Notes: generated by a model from the sequence alone, not told the origin. A stretch of 64,000 bases of DNA from Shimia sediminis (GCF_003990645.1 NZ_RYZK01000008.1:109011-173010); one strand, 5' to 3'. Counted from the first letter of the stretch, positions 54,884 through 63,700 are shown. Program-made: numbers and translations.

Positions 54884-55138
54884 TTACTCTTCTACGCCGT
54901 GTTCGGCGTCGAGCTTGTTCATCCGCCAGGCGTAGAAAAAGATCAGCGCCAGGAAGACAAGGATCGACCCTTGTTGGGCGAACCAAAAGCCCAGGTCGGT
55001 TCCGCCCACCGAGATACCGGCAAGCATGGGACGCAGCAGAATGCCGAATCCGAATGAGACCAGCGCCCAGATAACGAGGCTGATCTTGATGATGCGCAAG
55101 TTGGCAGACCAATATGCGTTGGATGAGTTGTCGGCCAT
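54884..55138 (-). CDS. DUF4212 small membrane subunit
   Basis: This 84-residue protein starts at 55138 behind GGGAGGAG. It has two membrane helices (ISLVIWALVSFGFGILLRP and GFWFAQQGSILVFLALIFFYAWRMNKLD), the DUF4212 pattern. Members are encoded just ahead of VC_2705-type symporters and are thought to be their small subunit. Confidence 0.92.
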   Translation of the reverse strand: MADNSSNAYWSANLRIIKISLVIWALVSFGFGILLRPMLAGISVGGTDLGFWFAQQGSILVFLALIFFYAWRMNKLDAEHGVEE

Positions 55139-55216
55139 GAAAGGCTCCTCCCTCTTTTCCGTTTCCTCCATAAGACCGGCCCCCATGCAGCAGGGGCCTG
55201 CCTTACAACTTCCCCT

Positions 55217-55900
55217 TTACGCGGTCGCCGCTGCGACGATCGCGCTCAGATTTCCTGCAATCGCGTTGATGTCTCCCATCGCGTCGACTGTTTGCAGGGC
55301 GCCCTTGCCGTCGTAATAGGCAATGAGCGGTGCCGTCTGCGCGTGGTAAGCTTCAAGTCGGCTTGCCACGGTTTCGGCGTTGTCGTCGGCGCGGCGTTTC
55401 ATCTCCGTGCCTCCGCATTTGTCGCAGACGCCATCTTTGGCGGGCTGCTTGAATTCGTCGTGATATCCTTCGCCACATGCGCCGCAGGTGTAGCGGCCCG
55501 AAATCCGGGTCACCATCGCAGCGTCCTCAACCTCGAGACTGATCGCGGCGTTGATCCTCTGACCGCTTTCGGCCAGCAGGACGTCCAGCGCCTCGGCCTG
55601 AACAGTTGTGCGTGGAAAGCCATCAAGGATCACACCCTTGGCGCAATCATCGTCCTGAAGACGGTCGCGCAGGATGTTGATCACGATCTCATCACTGACC
55701 AGATCACCAGCTTCCATCACGGCCTTGGCGGCCAGGCCAGCTTCGGTTCCGGCAGCCACAGCAGCCCGCAAAAGGTCGCCAGTCGAGAGCTGCACAAGCC
55801 CGAATTTTTCTTCCAATACGCGCGCCTGAGTTCCTTTCCCGGCCCCGGGAGGGCCGAGAAGGATCAGAACCGGCGCTGCGGTTCCAACATTGTCGAGCAT
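55217..55900 (-). CDS. adk: Adenylate kinase
   Basis: This 227-residue enzyme converts AMP and ATP to two ADP. The P-loop is LLGPPGAGKGTQ, followed by LSTGDLLRAAV and the ILDGFPRT motif. The lid has a four-cysteine zinc site (CGACGEGYHDEF, CDKCGG). It sits between acs and the DUF4212/SSS genes, where it could recycle the AMP made by Acs. It lies five bases after the acs stop, so co-transcription is likely. Confidence 0.96.
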   Translation of the reverse strand: MLDNVGTAAPVLILLGPPGAGKGTQARVLEEKFGLVQLSTGDLLRAAVAAGTEAGLAAKAVMEAGDLVSDEIVINILRDRLQDDDCAKGVILDGFPRTTVQAEALDVLLAESGQRINAAISLEVEDAAMVTRISGRYTCGACGEGYHDEFKQPAKDGVCDKCGGTEMKRRADDNAETVASRLEAYHAQTAPLIAYYDGKGALQTVDAMGDINAIAGNLSAIVAAATA

Positions 55901-55905
55901 GTGTC

Positions 55906-57870
55906 TTAGCCTTTGTTCATACGGTTTTCGATGAGATCATCGACCACCGCCGGTTCTGCCAGGGTCGAGGTGTCACCCAGTGCGCCATAGTCGTTCTCGG
56001 CGATCTTGCGCAGGATGCGGCGCATGATCTTGCCCGACCGGGTTTTTGGCAGGCCGGGGGCCCATTGGATCAGGTCGGGGCTGGCAATCGGGCCAATCTC
56101 GGTGCGGACCCATTTGCGCAGTTCCTGGCGCAACTCTTCGGTTGGCTCCTGATCGTTCATCAGGGTGACGTAGCAATAGATGCCCTGACCCTTGATGTCG
56201 TGCGGATAGCCCACCACGGCAGCCTCGGCCACGGCAGCATGTGCCACCAGGGCGCTTTCCACTTCGGCGGTACCCATACGGTGACCGGACACGTTGATCA
56301 CGTCATCGACGCGACCTGTGATCCAATAGTCGCCATCTTCGTCGCGACGGCAGCCGTCACCGGCAAAGTAGTAACCCTTGTAGTCCGAGAAATAGGTTTT
56401 CTCGAACCGCTCATGGTCACCCCAGACCGTACGCATTTGCGACGGCCAGCTGTCGGCCATGCACAAAACGCCTTCGACACCATTGCCGTCGATGATCTCT
56501 GCAGAATGCGGGTCCAGAACAACCGGATGCACGCCAAAGAACGGTTTCATCGCCGAACCGGGCTTGGTTGCGTGGGCACCGGGCAGGGGGGTCATCATGT
56601 GAGCGCCAGTTTCGGTCTGCCACCATGTATCGACGATCGGGCATTTGCCGCCGCCAATGACGTTGTAATACCAGTTCCAGGCCTCGGGGTTGATCGGCTC
56701 ACCCACGGTGCCCAGAACGCGCAAGGACGACAGATCACATTTCTCGACCCATTCGTCGCCCTGACCCATCAATGCGCGCAGCGCGGTTGGGGCGGTGTAG
56801 AATTGGTTTACTTTATGCTTTTCGCACACCTGCCAGAAGCGCGAGGCATCCGGGTAGGTCGGCACGCCTTCGAACATCAGCGTGGTCGCGCCATTGGCCA
56901 GCGGGCCATAGACGATATAGCTGTGGCCGGTGACCCAGCCCACGTCTGCGGTGCACCAGTAGATGTCCCCGTCATGATAGTCGAAGACGTATTCATGGGT
57001 CATGGCCGCCTGAACCAGATAGCCGCCGGTGGTGTGTACAACACCCTTTGGCTGACCGGTCGAACCCGAGGTATAGAGGATGAACAGCGGATCTTCGGCG
57101 TTCATCTCAACCGGCTTGCAGTAGTCGTCCGCCTCAAACGCCATTTCGTTGTAATCGTAGTCGCGATCAGCAATCCAGGTGGTCTGGTCGCCGGTGCGCT
57201 TTACAACAAGACACTTAACCGTGTCCTTGCAGTGCAACAGGGCGGCGTCGACGTTCGACTTCAGCGGTGTTTTGCGACCGCCACGAGGCGCGGTGTCGGC
57301 AGTGATCACCACTTTGGCATCACAGCCATTCACCCGTGCCGCCAGCGCGTCCGAGGAAAAGCCCGCGAAGACGATCGAGTGAATGGCGCCAATGCGGGCA
57401 CAGGCCAGCATAGCATAAGCAGCTTCCGGGATCATCGGGAGGTAGATGATGACGCGGTCGCCTTTGCGCACGCCCAGATCCTCTAGGATGTTTGCCATAC
57501 GGCACACACGACGGTGCAGGTCGGCATAAGAAATGCTCTGTGCCTGTTCCTTGGGATCATCGGGTTCAAAAATGATTGCGGTCTGGTTGCCACGTGTCTC
57601 AAGATGGCGGTCGATACAGTTGGCGCTGACGTTCAGCGTGCCGTCCTCGAACCACTTGATATCGATCTTTCCGGGTTCAAACGAGGTGTTCTTGACCTTG
57701 GTAAAGGGCTTGATCCAGTCAACCCGCTTGCCGTGCTCACCCCAGAATGCTTCGGGGTCGCTGATCGACGCCGCATACATCTCATTATACTTTGCCTCGT
57801 CCGCATGGGCGCGGGCGGCCATCTCGGCAGACGGCGGATAGCTGGGGTTTGCAGTTGCATCAGAAGACAT
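55906..57870 (-). CDS. acs: Acetyl-CoA synthetase
   Basis: This 654-residue enzyme makes acetyl-CoA from acetate, ATP and CoA, with AMP and pyrophosphate released. AMP-binding motifs are [27 protein letters not shown] and [20 protein letters not shown]. The catalytic lysine that is controlled by acetylation lies in [11 protein letters not shown] near the end. Length is normal. Upstream two exact copies of TTTTTGTAAA flank a palindrome. It heads the leftward cluster with adk, DUF4212 and SSS. Confidence 0.97.
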   Translation of the reverse strand: MSSDATANPSYPPSAEMAARAHADEAKYNEMYAASISDPEAFWGEHGKRVDWIKPFTKVKNTSFEPGKIDIKWFEDGTLNVSANCIDRHLETRGNQTAIIFEPDDPKEQAQSISYADLHRRVCRMANILEDLGVRKGDRVIIYLPMIPEAAYAMLACARIGAIHSIVFAGFSSDALAARVNGCDAKVVITADTAPRGGRKTPLKSNVDAALLHCKDTVKCLVVKRTGDQTTWIADRDYDYNEMAFEADDYCKPVEMNAEDPLFILYTSGSTGQPKGVVHTTGGYLVQAAMTHEYVFDYHDGDIYWCTADVGWVTGHSYIVYGPLANGATTLMFEGVPTYPDASRFWQVCEKHKVNQFYTAPTALRALMGQGDEWVEKCDLSSLRVLGTVGEPINPEAWNWYYNVIGGGKCPIVDTWWQTETGAHMMTPLPGAHATKPGSAMKPFFGVHPVVLDPHSAEIIDGNGVEGVLCMADSWPSQMRTVWGDHERFEKTYFSDYKGYYFAGDGCRRDEDGDYWITGRVDDVINVSGHRMGTAEVESALVAHAAVAEAAVVGYPHDIKGQGIYCYVTLMNDQEPTEELRQELRKWVRTEIGPIASPDLIQWAPGLPKTRSGKIMRRILRKIAENDYGALGDTSTLAEPAVVDDLIENRMNKG

Positions 57871-58244
57871 TGAGGCTCCTCCCTCTTGAATTGGTGTGGC
57901 TCGGGCTGTGTCGAGCGAACGCGAAAATAAAGTTATCCAGCGTTGCTTGGATCATAGTCGAGACTGAAAATTATGAAATAACATGCAGAAAGGTAAGGAA
58001 GTTTTTGTAAAAACCTTTCCATGGAGAGGTGCATTTTTGTAAATTCACGGGATCGTGAGGGAAAATTTCTAAGAAAAGCAATCGATTAAGAGTCAAACAT
58101 GCTGCGACGAGAGTGCAAAGTCATCCTGAAGGGGCAGACTGTTAGCGCAAATACCCAATACTACTTAGGTGTGACAAAGTGTTTCGGTATGCGATTGTAT
58201 GCCGTTTGACCCTCGCCAGGCTGACTCGCACAGGCAGTCCAGCG
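57871..58244. other. Gene-free region upstream of acs
   Basis: This 374-base gap contains the acs control region (paired TTTTTGTAAA motifs and a palindrome) on the left and an AT-rich stretch on the right up to the end of the pyruvyl transferase gene. I see no convincing small gene in it. Confidence 0.6.
58002..58043. promoter_or_regulatory. Paired TTTTTGTAAA motifs flanking a palindrome, before acs
   Basis: TTTTTGTAAA occurs at 58002-58011 and 58034-58043, 32 bases apart. Between them is an 18-base near-palindrome, ACCTTTCCATGGAGAGGT (58013-58030). The same ten-base motif is found before the ScfR-type gene at 30558. This fits a shared acetate-linked operator, by inference. Confidence 0.55.
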
Positions 58245-59297
58245 TCACGAAGAGAGAGCTTGCTTCAGATACGCACGAGACTGCGCAACCATGGGGTCAA
58301 TGCGCTGCAGCTGGCTCGCGGGATATGCGAGATCGTCCAGTGTCTTTTCCGAGATTTGATCCGGCGTCGCATGCAGCAGGTGCTCAAGCCCGACGATCTC
58401 GATCAGGTTGCGCACCTTATGGCGTTTGGAATTGTCCACATGCGCATAAAGCGGCCTGCCGTAGATCAGTGCAAAAATGATGCCGTGGTAAAAATGCGTA
58501 AACACAGCCGAAGATTGCCGCATCAGACTCATCCATTCTCCGGGGCCGAGGCCGACGTAGCACTTGTCAAAGGCGGGGTTTTCAAATCCCAATCCGACAA
58601 GCTTCAGCCCATTGCGATCCGCAAACGCGCGCAGCGCCTGAGTATGGGTCTCGGTCTTTTCTGCGTAGACAGCCAGATAGTTTGGAAAGGGGGGCGCAAC
58701 ATGTGTTTCCTCGGTGAAGGGCTCCAGCAGGGTCGGGTCCAGAACCTGAGGGGCCTCAATACCATACGTCTGCGTCAACTCCTGTCCGGTCTGCGCGTCC
58801 CGCACGGAAATCGCGTGCATCTGCTGCAGCAGCGGCGCAATCGTGGCCGCGTTCTTGACCAGCGCAGATTCAGCCGAAGAGCTCGGGGCGTACATGATGA
58901 TCCGGGTTGTCTCTGGCGACACGAAAGAGCCGAAATAGGCGGTATCGAACCGGCGCAGAGCATTCTCTTTCCAGACCTCATCCGACCCGATGACCAGAGC
59001 GTCATACGTGTCGCCACAGTGCCGGGTCAGCTGTTTGTGCGTAAAGATCGCGCGCCCACTCAAATGGACGTGACTCTTGAAGTAATCCTTCAGTTTCAAC
59101 ATCCTGCCGACATGTCGGATGGAACGGTTCTTGCCCTTGAACATCCACTCAAGGTACTTCCAGCGCGTTCTGAGAGGGGCGTAATTGATGACTTCCACAT
59201 CATGGCCGAGGCTCGATAGGAACCGCGCAAGCGCCGCACATTGCAGCGACGCCCCGATGTTGGGTGTGTTGTGAAAAGTCAAAATGCCCACGCGCAT
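58245..59297 (-). CDS. Polysaccharide pyruvyl transferase family protein
   Basis: This 350-residue protein starts at the ATG at 59297. It has the family pattern ILTFHNTPNIGASLQCAALARFL at the N-terminus, a VIGSDEVWKEN block and THFYHGIIFALIYGRPL near the end, typical of CsaB/WcaK-type enzymes that add pyruvate ketals to sugars. No other polysaccharide gene is close. It lies at the border of the AT-rich right end of the window. Confidence 0.85.
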   Translation of the reverse strand: MRVGILTFHNTPNIGASLQCAALARFLSSLGHDVEVINYAPLRTRWKYLEWMFKGKNRSIRHVGRMLKLKDYFKSHVHLSGRAIFTHKQLTRHCGDTYDALVIGSDEVWKENALRRFDTAYFGSFVSPETTRIIMYAPSSSAESALVKNAATIAPLLQQMHAISVRDAQTGQELTQTYGIEAPQVLDPTLLEPFTEETHVAPPFPNYLAVYAEKTETHTQALRAFADRNGLKLVGLGFENPAFDKCYVGLGPGEWMSLMRQSSAVFTHFYHGIIFALIYGRPLYAHVDNSKRHKVRNLIEIVGLEHLLHATPDQISEKTLDDLAYPASQLQRIDPMVAQSRAYLKQALSS

Positions 59298-59711
59298 GTG
59301 CCACACCCTCGGATCCGCTTTGACGGGATGTTGCCCCCGCCCAAAGAACCCTAACGCGTTCATCGGTGGGCTTCTAGGTCCGTGCTGTCAAAGGTCCCCA
59401 CGTGCAGGCGGCCAACTTCACCGCCTTGGGTTTCAGACAGGTGTTGCTGACACGCTGGGCAATCGCCATTGTACCGCTTCTTGACCTCTTGCTTGCGGCC
59501 ACCACCTCTTGAACGCTATATGCCTGTTCTGCCCGACCCGCCTTGCGGGCAAACCTGGAACGCACTTCAAACGGACGGCCCAAGATGTCTGGACACCCGG
59601 CACAGCACTCTCTGGACACCCACGCGAAATTGTCCGTGGCACCCATGATGGATTGGACCTACGTAGTCTGAATGGGCCTGTTTGCCTGGGGTTTTCTTGG
59701 CGGTTTAGTTC

Positions 59712-59732
59712 TTTGGCATACTTTTGGCATAC
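59712..59732. repeat. Direct repeat TTTGGCATAC, 11-bp period
   Basis: Two exact ten-base copies are separated by one base. They sit at the point where base composition shifts, so they could mark a recombination or protein-binding site. Function is not shown. Confidence 0.5.
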
Positions 59733-59941
59733 CGGTTCAGGTTTTCGGCGAAATAGACGCCGAGGTAAATGCTAGATGACATGCGCCTTGTGTGCAAATT
59801 CATACACAACGTAGCAGACATGAAAAACCACGCAGACTTCATGCATGCGATGAAACTGTACTTGAAAATATGAGATCATTGTCGCCTCCAGAGTTGCTCA
59901 TTTCTAATATGTGTATTGTGTGTATAATGATTCGACGTGGA

Positions 59942-59957
59942 TGTCAACTTTTTGACA
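59942..59957. promoter_or_regulatory. Inverted repeat TGTCAA-CTTT-TTGACA before the RHH gene
   Basis: Perfect six-base arms lie 30 bases before the ATG at 59987. Direct repeats TGTGTGTATAATGAT and TGTGTGTATGATGTT flank it on either side. This layout fits autoregulation by the ribbon-helix-helix product. Confidence 0.5.
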
Positions 59958-59986
59958 CACTGTGTGTATGATGTTACTTTGGTTTT

Positions 59987-60175
59987 ATGGAAAAACTATC
60001 TGACAAGCCGCCAAAACGCCTCCAGATACTGATGACTGAAGAGGAGCTGGCTTTGATTTTGAAATATACACATCAAAACGAAATCTACGGACGTTCTGCG
60101 GCTATCAGAGCTCTTGTTGAAATTGGCTTGAAGGCAGAGCGAGCCGCCGGTCGCTTCGATCCGGATAAGTCCTAA
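59987..60175 (+). CDS. Ribbon-helix-helix protein
   Basis: This 62-residue protein reads PKRLQILMTEEELALILKYTHQNEIYGRSAAIRALVEIGL, a beta-strand followed by two helices as in Arc/CopG/MetJ-type DNA-binding dimers, with the SAAIRALVEIG motif in the second helix. No ribosome site is evident, so the mRNA may be leaderless. Such proteins are frequent in plasmids, phages and toxin-antitoxin pairs; no toxin-like gene follows directly. Confidence 0.75.
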   Translation: MEKLSDKPPKRLQILMTEEELALILKYTHQNEIYGRSAAIRALVEIGLKAERAAGRFDPDKS

Positions 60176-60300
60176 CGAGTAATTTGAGTTTTATGCGAAT
60201 GGCGGCGAATGCATCGTGAGATGTAACCAACAAAGTAGCCGTTCGGGCATATACTACGAGCGTCCTAGACTTCAAATGCACGGGACGAAGGAGATTGGCT

Positions 60301-61311
60301 ATGCTGCTGCCTGATCCCAAGCACTTTGCTAAACTTTGCGGGGCAACTTCCGTCGGAGAAGTGTTGTTAGGACCGGAATTGCGTTGTCCTGGCGGGAACC
60401 ACACGGTGCACCGTAACTTAAGGGCCGTGTTGGCAGGAAAGTCGATTTCAAGGTCTGCCTTTGTAGAAATTCTTGAGGCTGTAACCAAGAACTTTGCGCG
60501 TGAAAGTGGAACCCTAAGAAAGCCCGAAGTCCCAGATTGTCGTACGAACAAGATGGAACGGGATCTTGAGAGCTATGAGGTTACTCTCGCTTTCTGGCAA
60601 GGGATTGCAAATGCGTTCCCTGAGCGATTTGCGCCGCTAAAGACTTTGATTGAGCGACTTTTGAATCCTTCACACAATCTTTGGAAAATACACAAGAACG
60701 AAGGTGACACGGCCCTGGCCGAGAAGTTGAGAATGGTCGAAAGCGGTTCGGTCGGGTCGTTTTTTGAAGCCGTGGCAACAGAGTTAGAACTGGGACAAAA
60801 TGACGATGCCCGCCCGATTGAAGCGCTTCAGAGTTTCGGGCTGTTCACCATTGTCTTCGCGTATATCGCGCTTTTTGAGAAAGACGATCCAGAGAAAATG
60901 TTGGCTCAGTGGAAGCTGGTTTTTTGCGAAGTGGACGGAAGGGTTCATCCGGAACAAGCTTTTTCGAGCTGGCTTCTCAGGATTAAAGACAAGTCGGGAC
61001 ACAAGACGAACTCCGAGTTTCTGGAGGTCGCATATGGAGCGCCTGGGGTTAGAGACGGAAAGAAGTATTTGGCTGGTCAGGTCGTGCCACCGTACAAAAA
61101 TTCGAGGCAAATGCTTGCAACTCTCAATTTGGCCACCGACGAGGATGAGTGGCTAGGGCTTCAACTCGGATTGATTGTCGTTACTTTAGTTGCGCGAGCA
61201 TCGAAAGCTCTGAAGCCTACGCAACACGGCAAAGTAGATCTTCGTCCGCATCAAGTGGTTTATGACCACTTGGTGGCCCTCTTGAACGAAAGGACCACCA
61301 AGCAAAGCTAG
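60301..61311 (+). CDS. Unknown 336-residue protein in accessory region
   Basis: The gene starts at the ATG at 60301 behind AAGGAG. The N-terminal 90 residues (FAKLCGATSVGEVLLGPELRC, SRSAFVEILEAVTKNFARESG) could hold a DNA-binding-like helical region. The rest is helical and soluble (FGLFTIVFAYIALFEKDDPEKMLAQWKLVFCEVDGRVHPEQ). No known domain is recognised, and codon use is less GC-rich than in the core genes. Its neighbours suggest a mobile-element function. Confidence 0.7.
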   Translation: MLLPDPKHFAKLCGATSVGEVLLGPELRCPGGNHTVHRNLRAVLAGKSISRSAFVEILEAVTKNFARESGTLRKPEVPDCRTNKMERDLESYEVTLAFWQGIANAFPERFAPLKTLIERLLNPSHNLWKIHKNEGDTALAEKLRMVESGSVGSFFEAVATELELGQNDDARPIEALQSFGLFTIVFAYIALFEKDDPEKMLAQWKLVFCEVDGRVHPEQAFSSWLLRIKDKSGHKTNSEFLEVAYGAPGVRDGKKYLAGQVVPPYKNSRQMLATLNLATDEDEWLGLQLGLIVVTLVARASKALKPTQHGKVDLRPHQVVYDHLVALLNERTTKQS

Positions 61312-61320
61312 GTGAGAGGC

Positions 61321-61449
61321 CTATTCCTCAAGTTCAATACGTGTTTCCCAATCGTCTGGGCGCCCATCTTCGCCGCGGGATTCCCAGTAGGCGTCGTTGT
61401 TCGGGTTGAGTTGGTTGGCGCGGTTGTCGTCATCCGGTTTGTGGCTCAT
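61321..61449 (-). CDS. Small 42-residue protein (NPNNDAYW motif)
   Basis: The ATG at 61449 follows AAGGA at proper spacing. The protein is polar and acidic with NRANQLNPNNDAYWESRG and RPDDWETR. Small proteins with NPNNxAYWxSRG segments occur in other proteobacterial genomes to my recollection, always uncharacterised. It converges on the 336-residue gene with a nine-base gap. Confidence 0.6.
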   Translation of the reverse strand: MSHKPDDDNRANQLNPNNDAYWESRGEDGRPDDWETRIELEE

Positions 61450-62089
61450 GGCGTAGTTCCTTACTTTTTCATTGCCATCATGTGGCAGGGGCAGTTGTTG
61501 CACGCCGGAAGAAGCTAGTCGGGTGGGAAAAGTGGGATAAGCCGTTCTGGTTATGAAATCCTATCGCGACTGGTCGCAATCAGCTTCGATCCAAACGGAA
61601 AGAGGATTGTGATAGCGATGTGCACAATGTCCTTCATTTCTAAGAAATCCTATTGCTATGAAGTGGTTGAGCTAATTCGAACAGATATTTTTCGGTTTAA
61701 CACGTTTATTAAGTCTGGGTAGTTGGGCAAAGAAGGCTTCCCCTAGAATTTTTAGGGTGATGTGGTTGCCTGAATTGGTTTGTGGATTTTGGTTACCTAA
61801 TGGCGGAAACGCGTTACTTTTGGAGGGAGTAATCGGTACGGTCGTGTACCTACCTAAACTGGCCTCGTAAATGCCTTTGTTTTTCCTCTCCAAAAAATGC
61901 CCGTCAAACTCCCAAAATCCAAAATTTTAAAAGTTTGTGAAACCAGTTTTCTGCCATGTCCAAGAGGCGGGGAAGGTGAGCGTTTCATCCATTTTGATAA
62001 AGTGTGTTTTCAGCCTTTGACGCGGTTAACCGCAGAAGGGGGGTAGTGGGCACTTTTCGCCCAATTTCCAAAAACCGTCCTTCTGAATT
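61450..62089. other. AT-rich gene-free region upstream of the replication-like gene
   Basis: This 640-base stretch has several short inverted repeats: CCCTA/TAGGG near 61741, GGTAC-GGTCGT-GTACC near 61836, and the perfect palindrome GCGGTTAACCGC at 62022-62033. No convincing gene is present; a 73-codon minus-strand reading at 61672-61893 has only a TTG start. The region is where a rolling-circle origin would be expected. Confidence 0.5.
62022..62033. promoter_or_regulatory. Perfect palindrome GCGGTTAACCGC before the HUH protein gene
   Basis: A 12-base perfect palindrome lies about 60 bases before the gene. It may be an operator or part of an origin for the HUH protein; nothing else supports either role. 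Confidence 0.4.
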
Positions 62090-63700
62090 TTGAAGGAATG
62101 GATTTTGAAGAACTCTGATGTCGAAGATTTTGAGACTAATGGCTGCGAAGAAGTTGATACACAATTTGTCTACAAACAGCTTGCTCATGTTGGGAAACCC
62201 GCACGATACAAGGGCGGTTTCAAACTGGGTGAAGGCAGCCAGAACTACCGCAAAATGAGTTGGACCGTCGCCGCGTTTGGTAAACACCATGGCGTGGATC
62301 TTCTCCGTAACGCAGGCGGTAAAACCAGTTTCGTGGTGATGCCAATGTTGCCAAAAGCACTCCTCGCGTTCAACGACACGCTGGCTTACCGGAACAATAA
62401 GAACCTCCCGTCTGTTGCCCTAGGGCATTCGGGCGAAATTGCGGGTTTCTTGTCTTGTTACGCCAAAGAGAAATTCAGCGAAGGAAGTCGGTTTTGGATG
62501 CTCTCAATCCCTGGCTCTAATCGTCGTTGCAACATCGATGAGCTTTCTGATGCCATTAAACAGGCTTTTGACCGCCTAGAGGTTTTGCAGGATGTTCTGT
62601 CTGAAGCGGAGACTGGGTGGATTGAACGCATTTATGCTCAAATCGAAAGTCCCTTTCGTAGCCGGGACAAAACCTTCTTTCCACATTTTCATTTGATATT
62701 GGAATCCAGCGATAACCCGGAAATTGAAGCAGAAATGAGAGCATTGCTATTGGGGTTTGCAGAGCGATTTGGCCTCAGATGGGCAAGCATCGATTTGAAG
62801 CCCGTTTCAAAAGAGAGGTTTCCCGCGGTCGCCTTTTACTGCACCAAGCCGCACGAGACTGCCTACCAGATTGCCGAAGCCGACGAGCCTGAAATCTTCA
62901 GAAAGTACTTTGATGAAGTAGCCAGCCATAAGGCGAGAAGCTGTACTGGAAGCTTTAAAAAGTTTCGCAAACGCGTACGAGATAGCGGTCTCAAGGTTCA
63001 AACGACTTGGTCGAGTTCGGGCGAGCCTACTGTTCAGCTTGTCGAAAAAACACGACGAAAGCGCAAAGATGACGAGCACTCGGAACTATCAAAGGGCGCT
63101 CTCTCAAATGGAGAAAGTCAACCCTCGGAGGCAGTGGGCTCTGAGGATCAAGGAGAAGCTCTACAGGAGGCCTCTGACAGTGAAGCGGACCCTGCTGAGG
63201 CAAATGTGTTTTGTGGCGTTACGCAGCCTTCTGCGGCCCCAGGAGACAGATTGATTTCTTATTGTGTCATGAAGAATTTCGATCCAACTCAGTTCAAACG
63301 AAAAAATCCAAGCAAAGGTCAGTTTGCTTATGAGTGGGCCAACAGTGAAGCGCTCGCAGCGTGGGAGGAAAATACCGGCAAAGAGTTTTCTCTAAAAGAG
63401 TTTCTTGAGCCATTTGCGGAAGACCTCGCAAAGCTTATCAGGGAGCAGGGTAAAGTACACTATTACACGATAACAGCTTGCCCCCTTGTGCTCGAAACCT
63501 TGGAAGAAATACTAGAGGAAAGAAAATCACAGCATTTAAAGGTAGTTAAGAAAGAAAATCCGACTCAGAGATCATGGTTCTCGCCTACATTGAACTCGCT
63601 TTCTTCCGTCAGTTCCGGCTTCAAACAGATTGTTTCAGGATTCTCGATAAGAAAGCTTGTCAACTTCCTCGCAAAGTCACTTGGAACAGGTTTTTCCTAG
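62090..63700 (+). CDS. HUH endonuclease-like replication initiator (candidate Rep)
   Basis: This protein of up to 536 residues has the three motifs of rolling-circle initiators: FWMLSIPGS (motif 1-like), the HUH motif FFPHFHLIL with His199 and His201, and FYCTKP with Tyr250 and Lys253 as the YxxK catalytic motif. Spacing between them fits. Residues 310-385 are acidic and low in complexity; the C-terminal 130 residues have no recognised domain. The start is unsure: TTG at 62090, TTG at 62105 behind AAGGA, or ATG at 62255. It is the key gene of the AT-rich right end. The HUH assignment rests on motifs only. Confidence 0.65.
   Translation: MKEWILKNSDVEDFETNGCEEVDTQFVYKQLAHVGKPARYKGGFKLGEGSQNYRKMSWTVAAFGKHHGVDLLRNAGGKTSFVVMPMLPKALLAFNDTLAYRNNKNLPSVALGHSGEIAGFLSCYAKEKFSEGSRFWMLSIPGSNRRCNIDELSDAIKQAFDRLEVLQDVLSEAETGWIERIYAQIESPFRSRDKTFFPHFHLILESSDNPEIEAEMRALLLGFAERFGLRWASIDLKPVSKERFPAVAFYCTKPHETAYQIAEADEPEIFRKYFDEVASHKARSCTGSFKKFRKRVRDSGLKVQTTWSSSGEPTVQLVEKTRRKRKDDEHSELSKGALSNGESQPSEAVGSEDQGEALQEASDSEADPAEANVFCGVTQPSAAPGDRLISYCVMKNFDPTQFKRKNPSKGQFAYEWANSEALAAWEENTGKEFSLKEFLEPFAEDLAKLIREQGKVHYYTITACPLVLETLEEILEERKSQHLKVVKKENPTQRSWFSPTLNSLSSVSSGFKQIVSGFSIRKLVNFLAKSLGTGFS

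Larger units (their letters stand above)
59298..59986. other. Gene-poor border region, no confident gene
   Basis: This 689-base stretch changes from GC-rich to AT-rich near 59700. On the minus strand a stop-bounded reading of about 50 codons ending near 59371 (with RYNGDCPACQQHLSETQGG) looks partly protein-like but has no clear start, so it may be a gene remnant. A direct repeat TTTGGCATAC occurs at 59712-59721 and 59723-59732. Control elements of the RHH gene lie at the right end. Confidence 0.5.

Noticed and set aside
56065-57486. 473-codon plus-strand frame opposite acs
   Set aside because: acs is certain by motifs, and the opposite frame has no domain.
59374-59646. 90-codon minus-strand frame at the island border
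   Set aside because: No domain is visible, and an overlapping frame looks slightly more protein-like; the stretch may be a decayed gene, so it is described as gene-poor only.
61672-61893. 73-codon minus-strand frame in the AT-rich spacer
   Set aside because: It has only a TTG start, no convincing ribosome site and no protein-like pattern.
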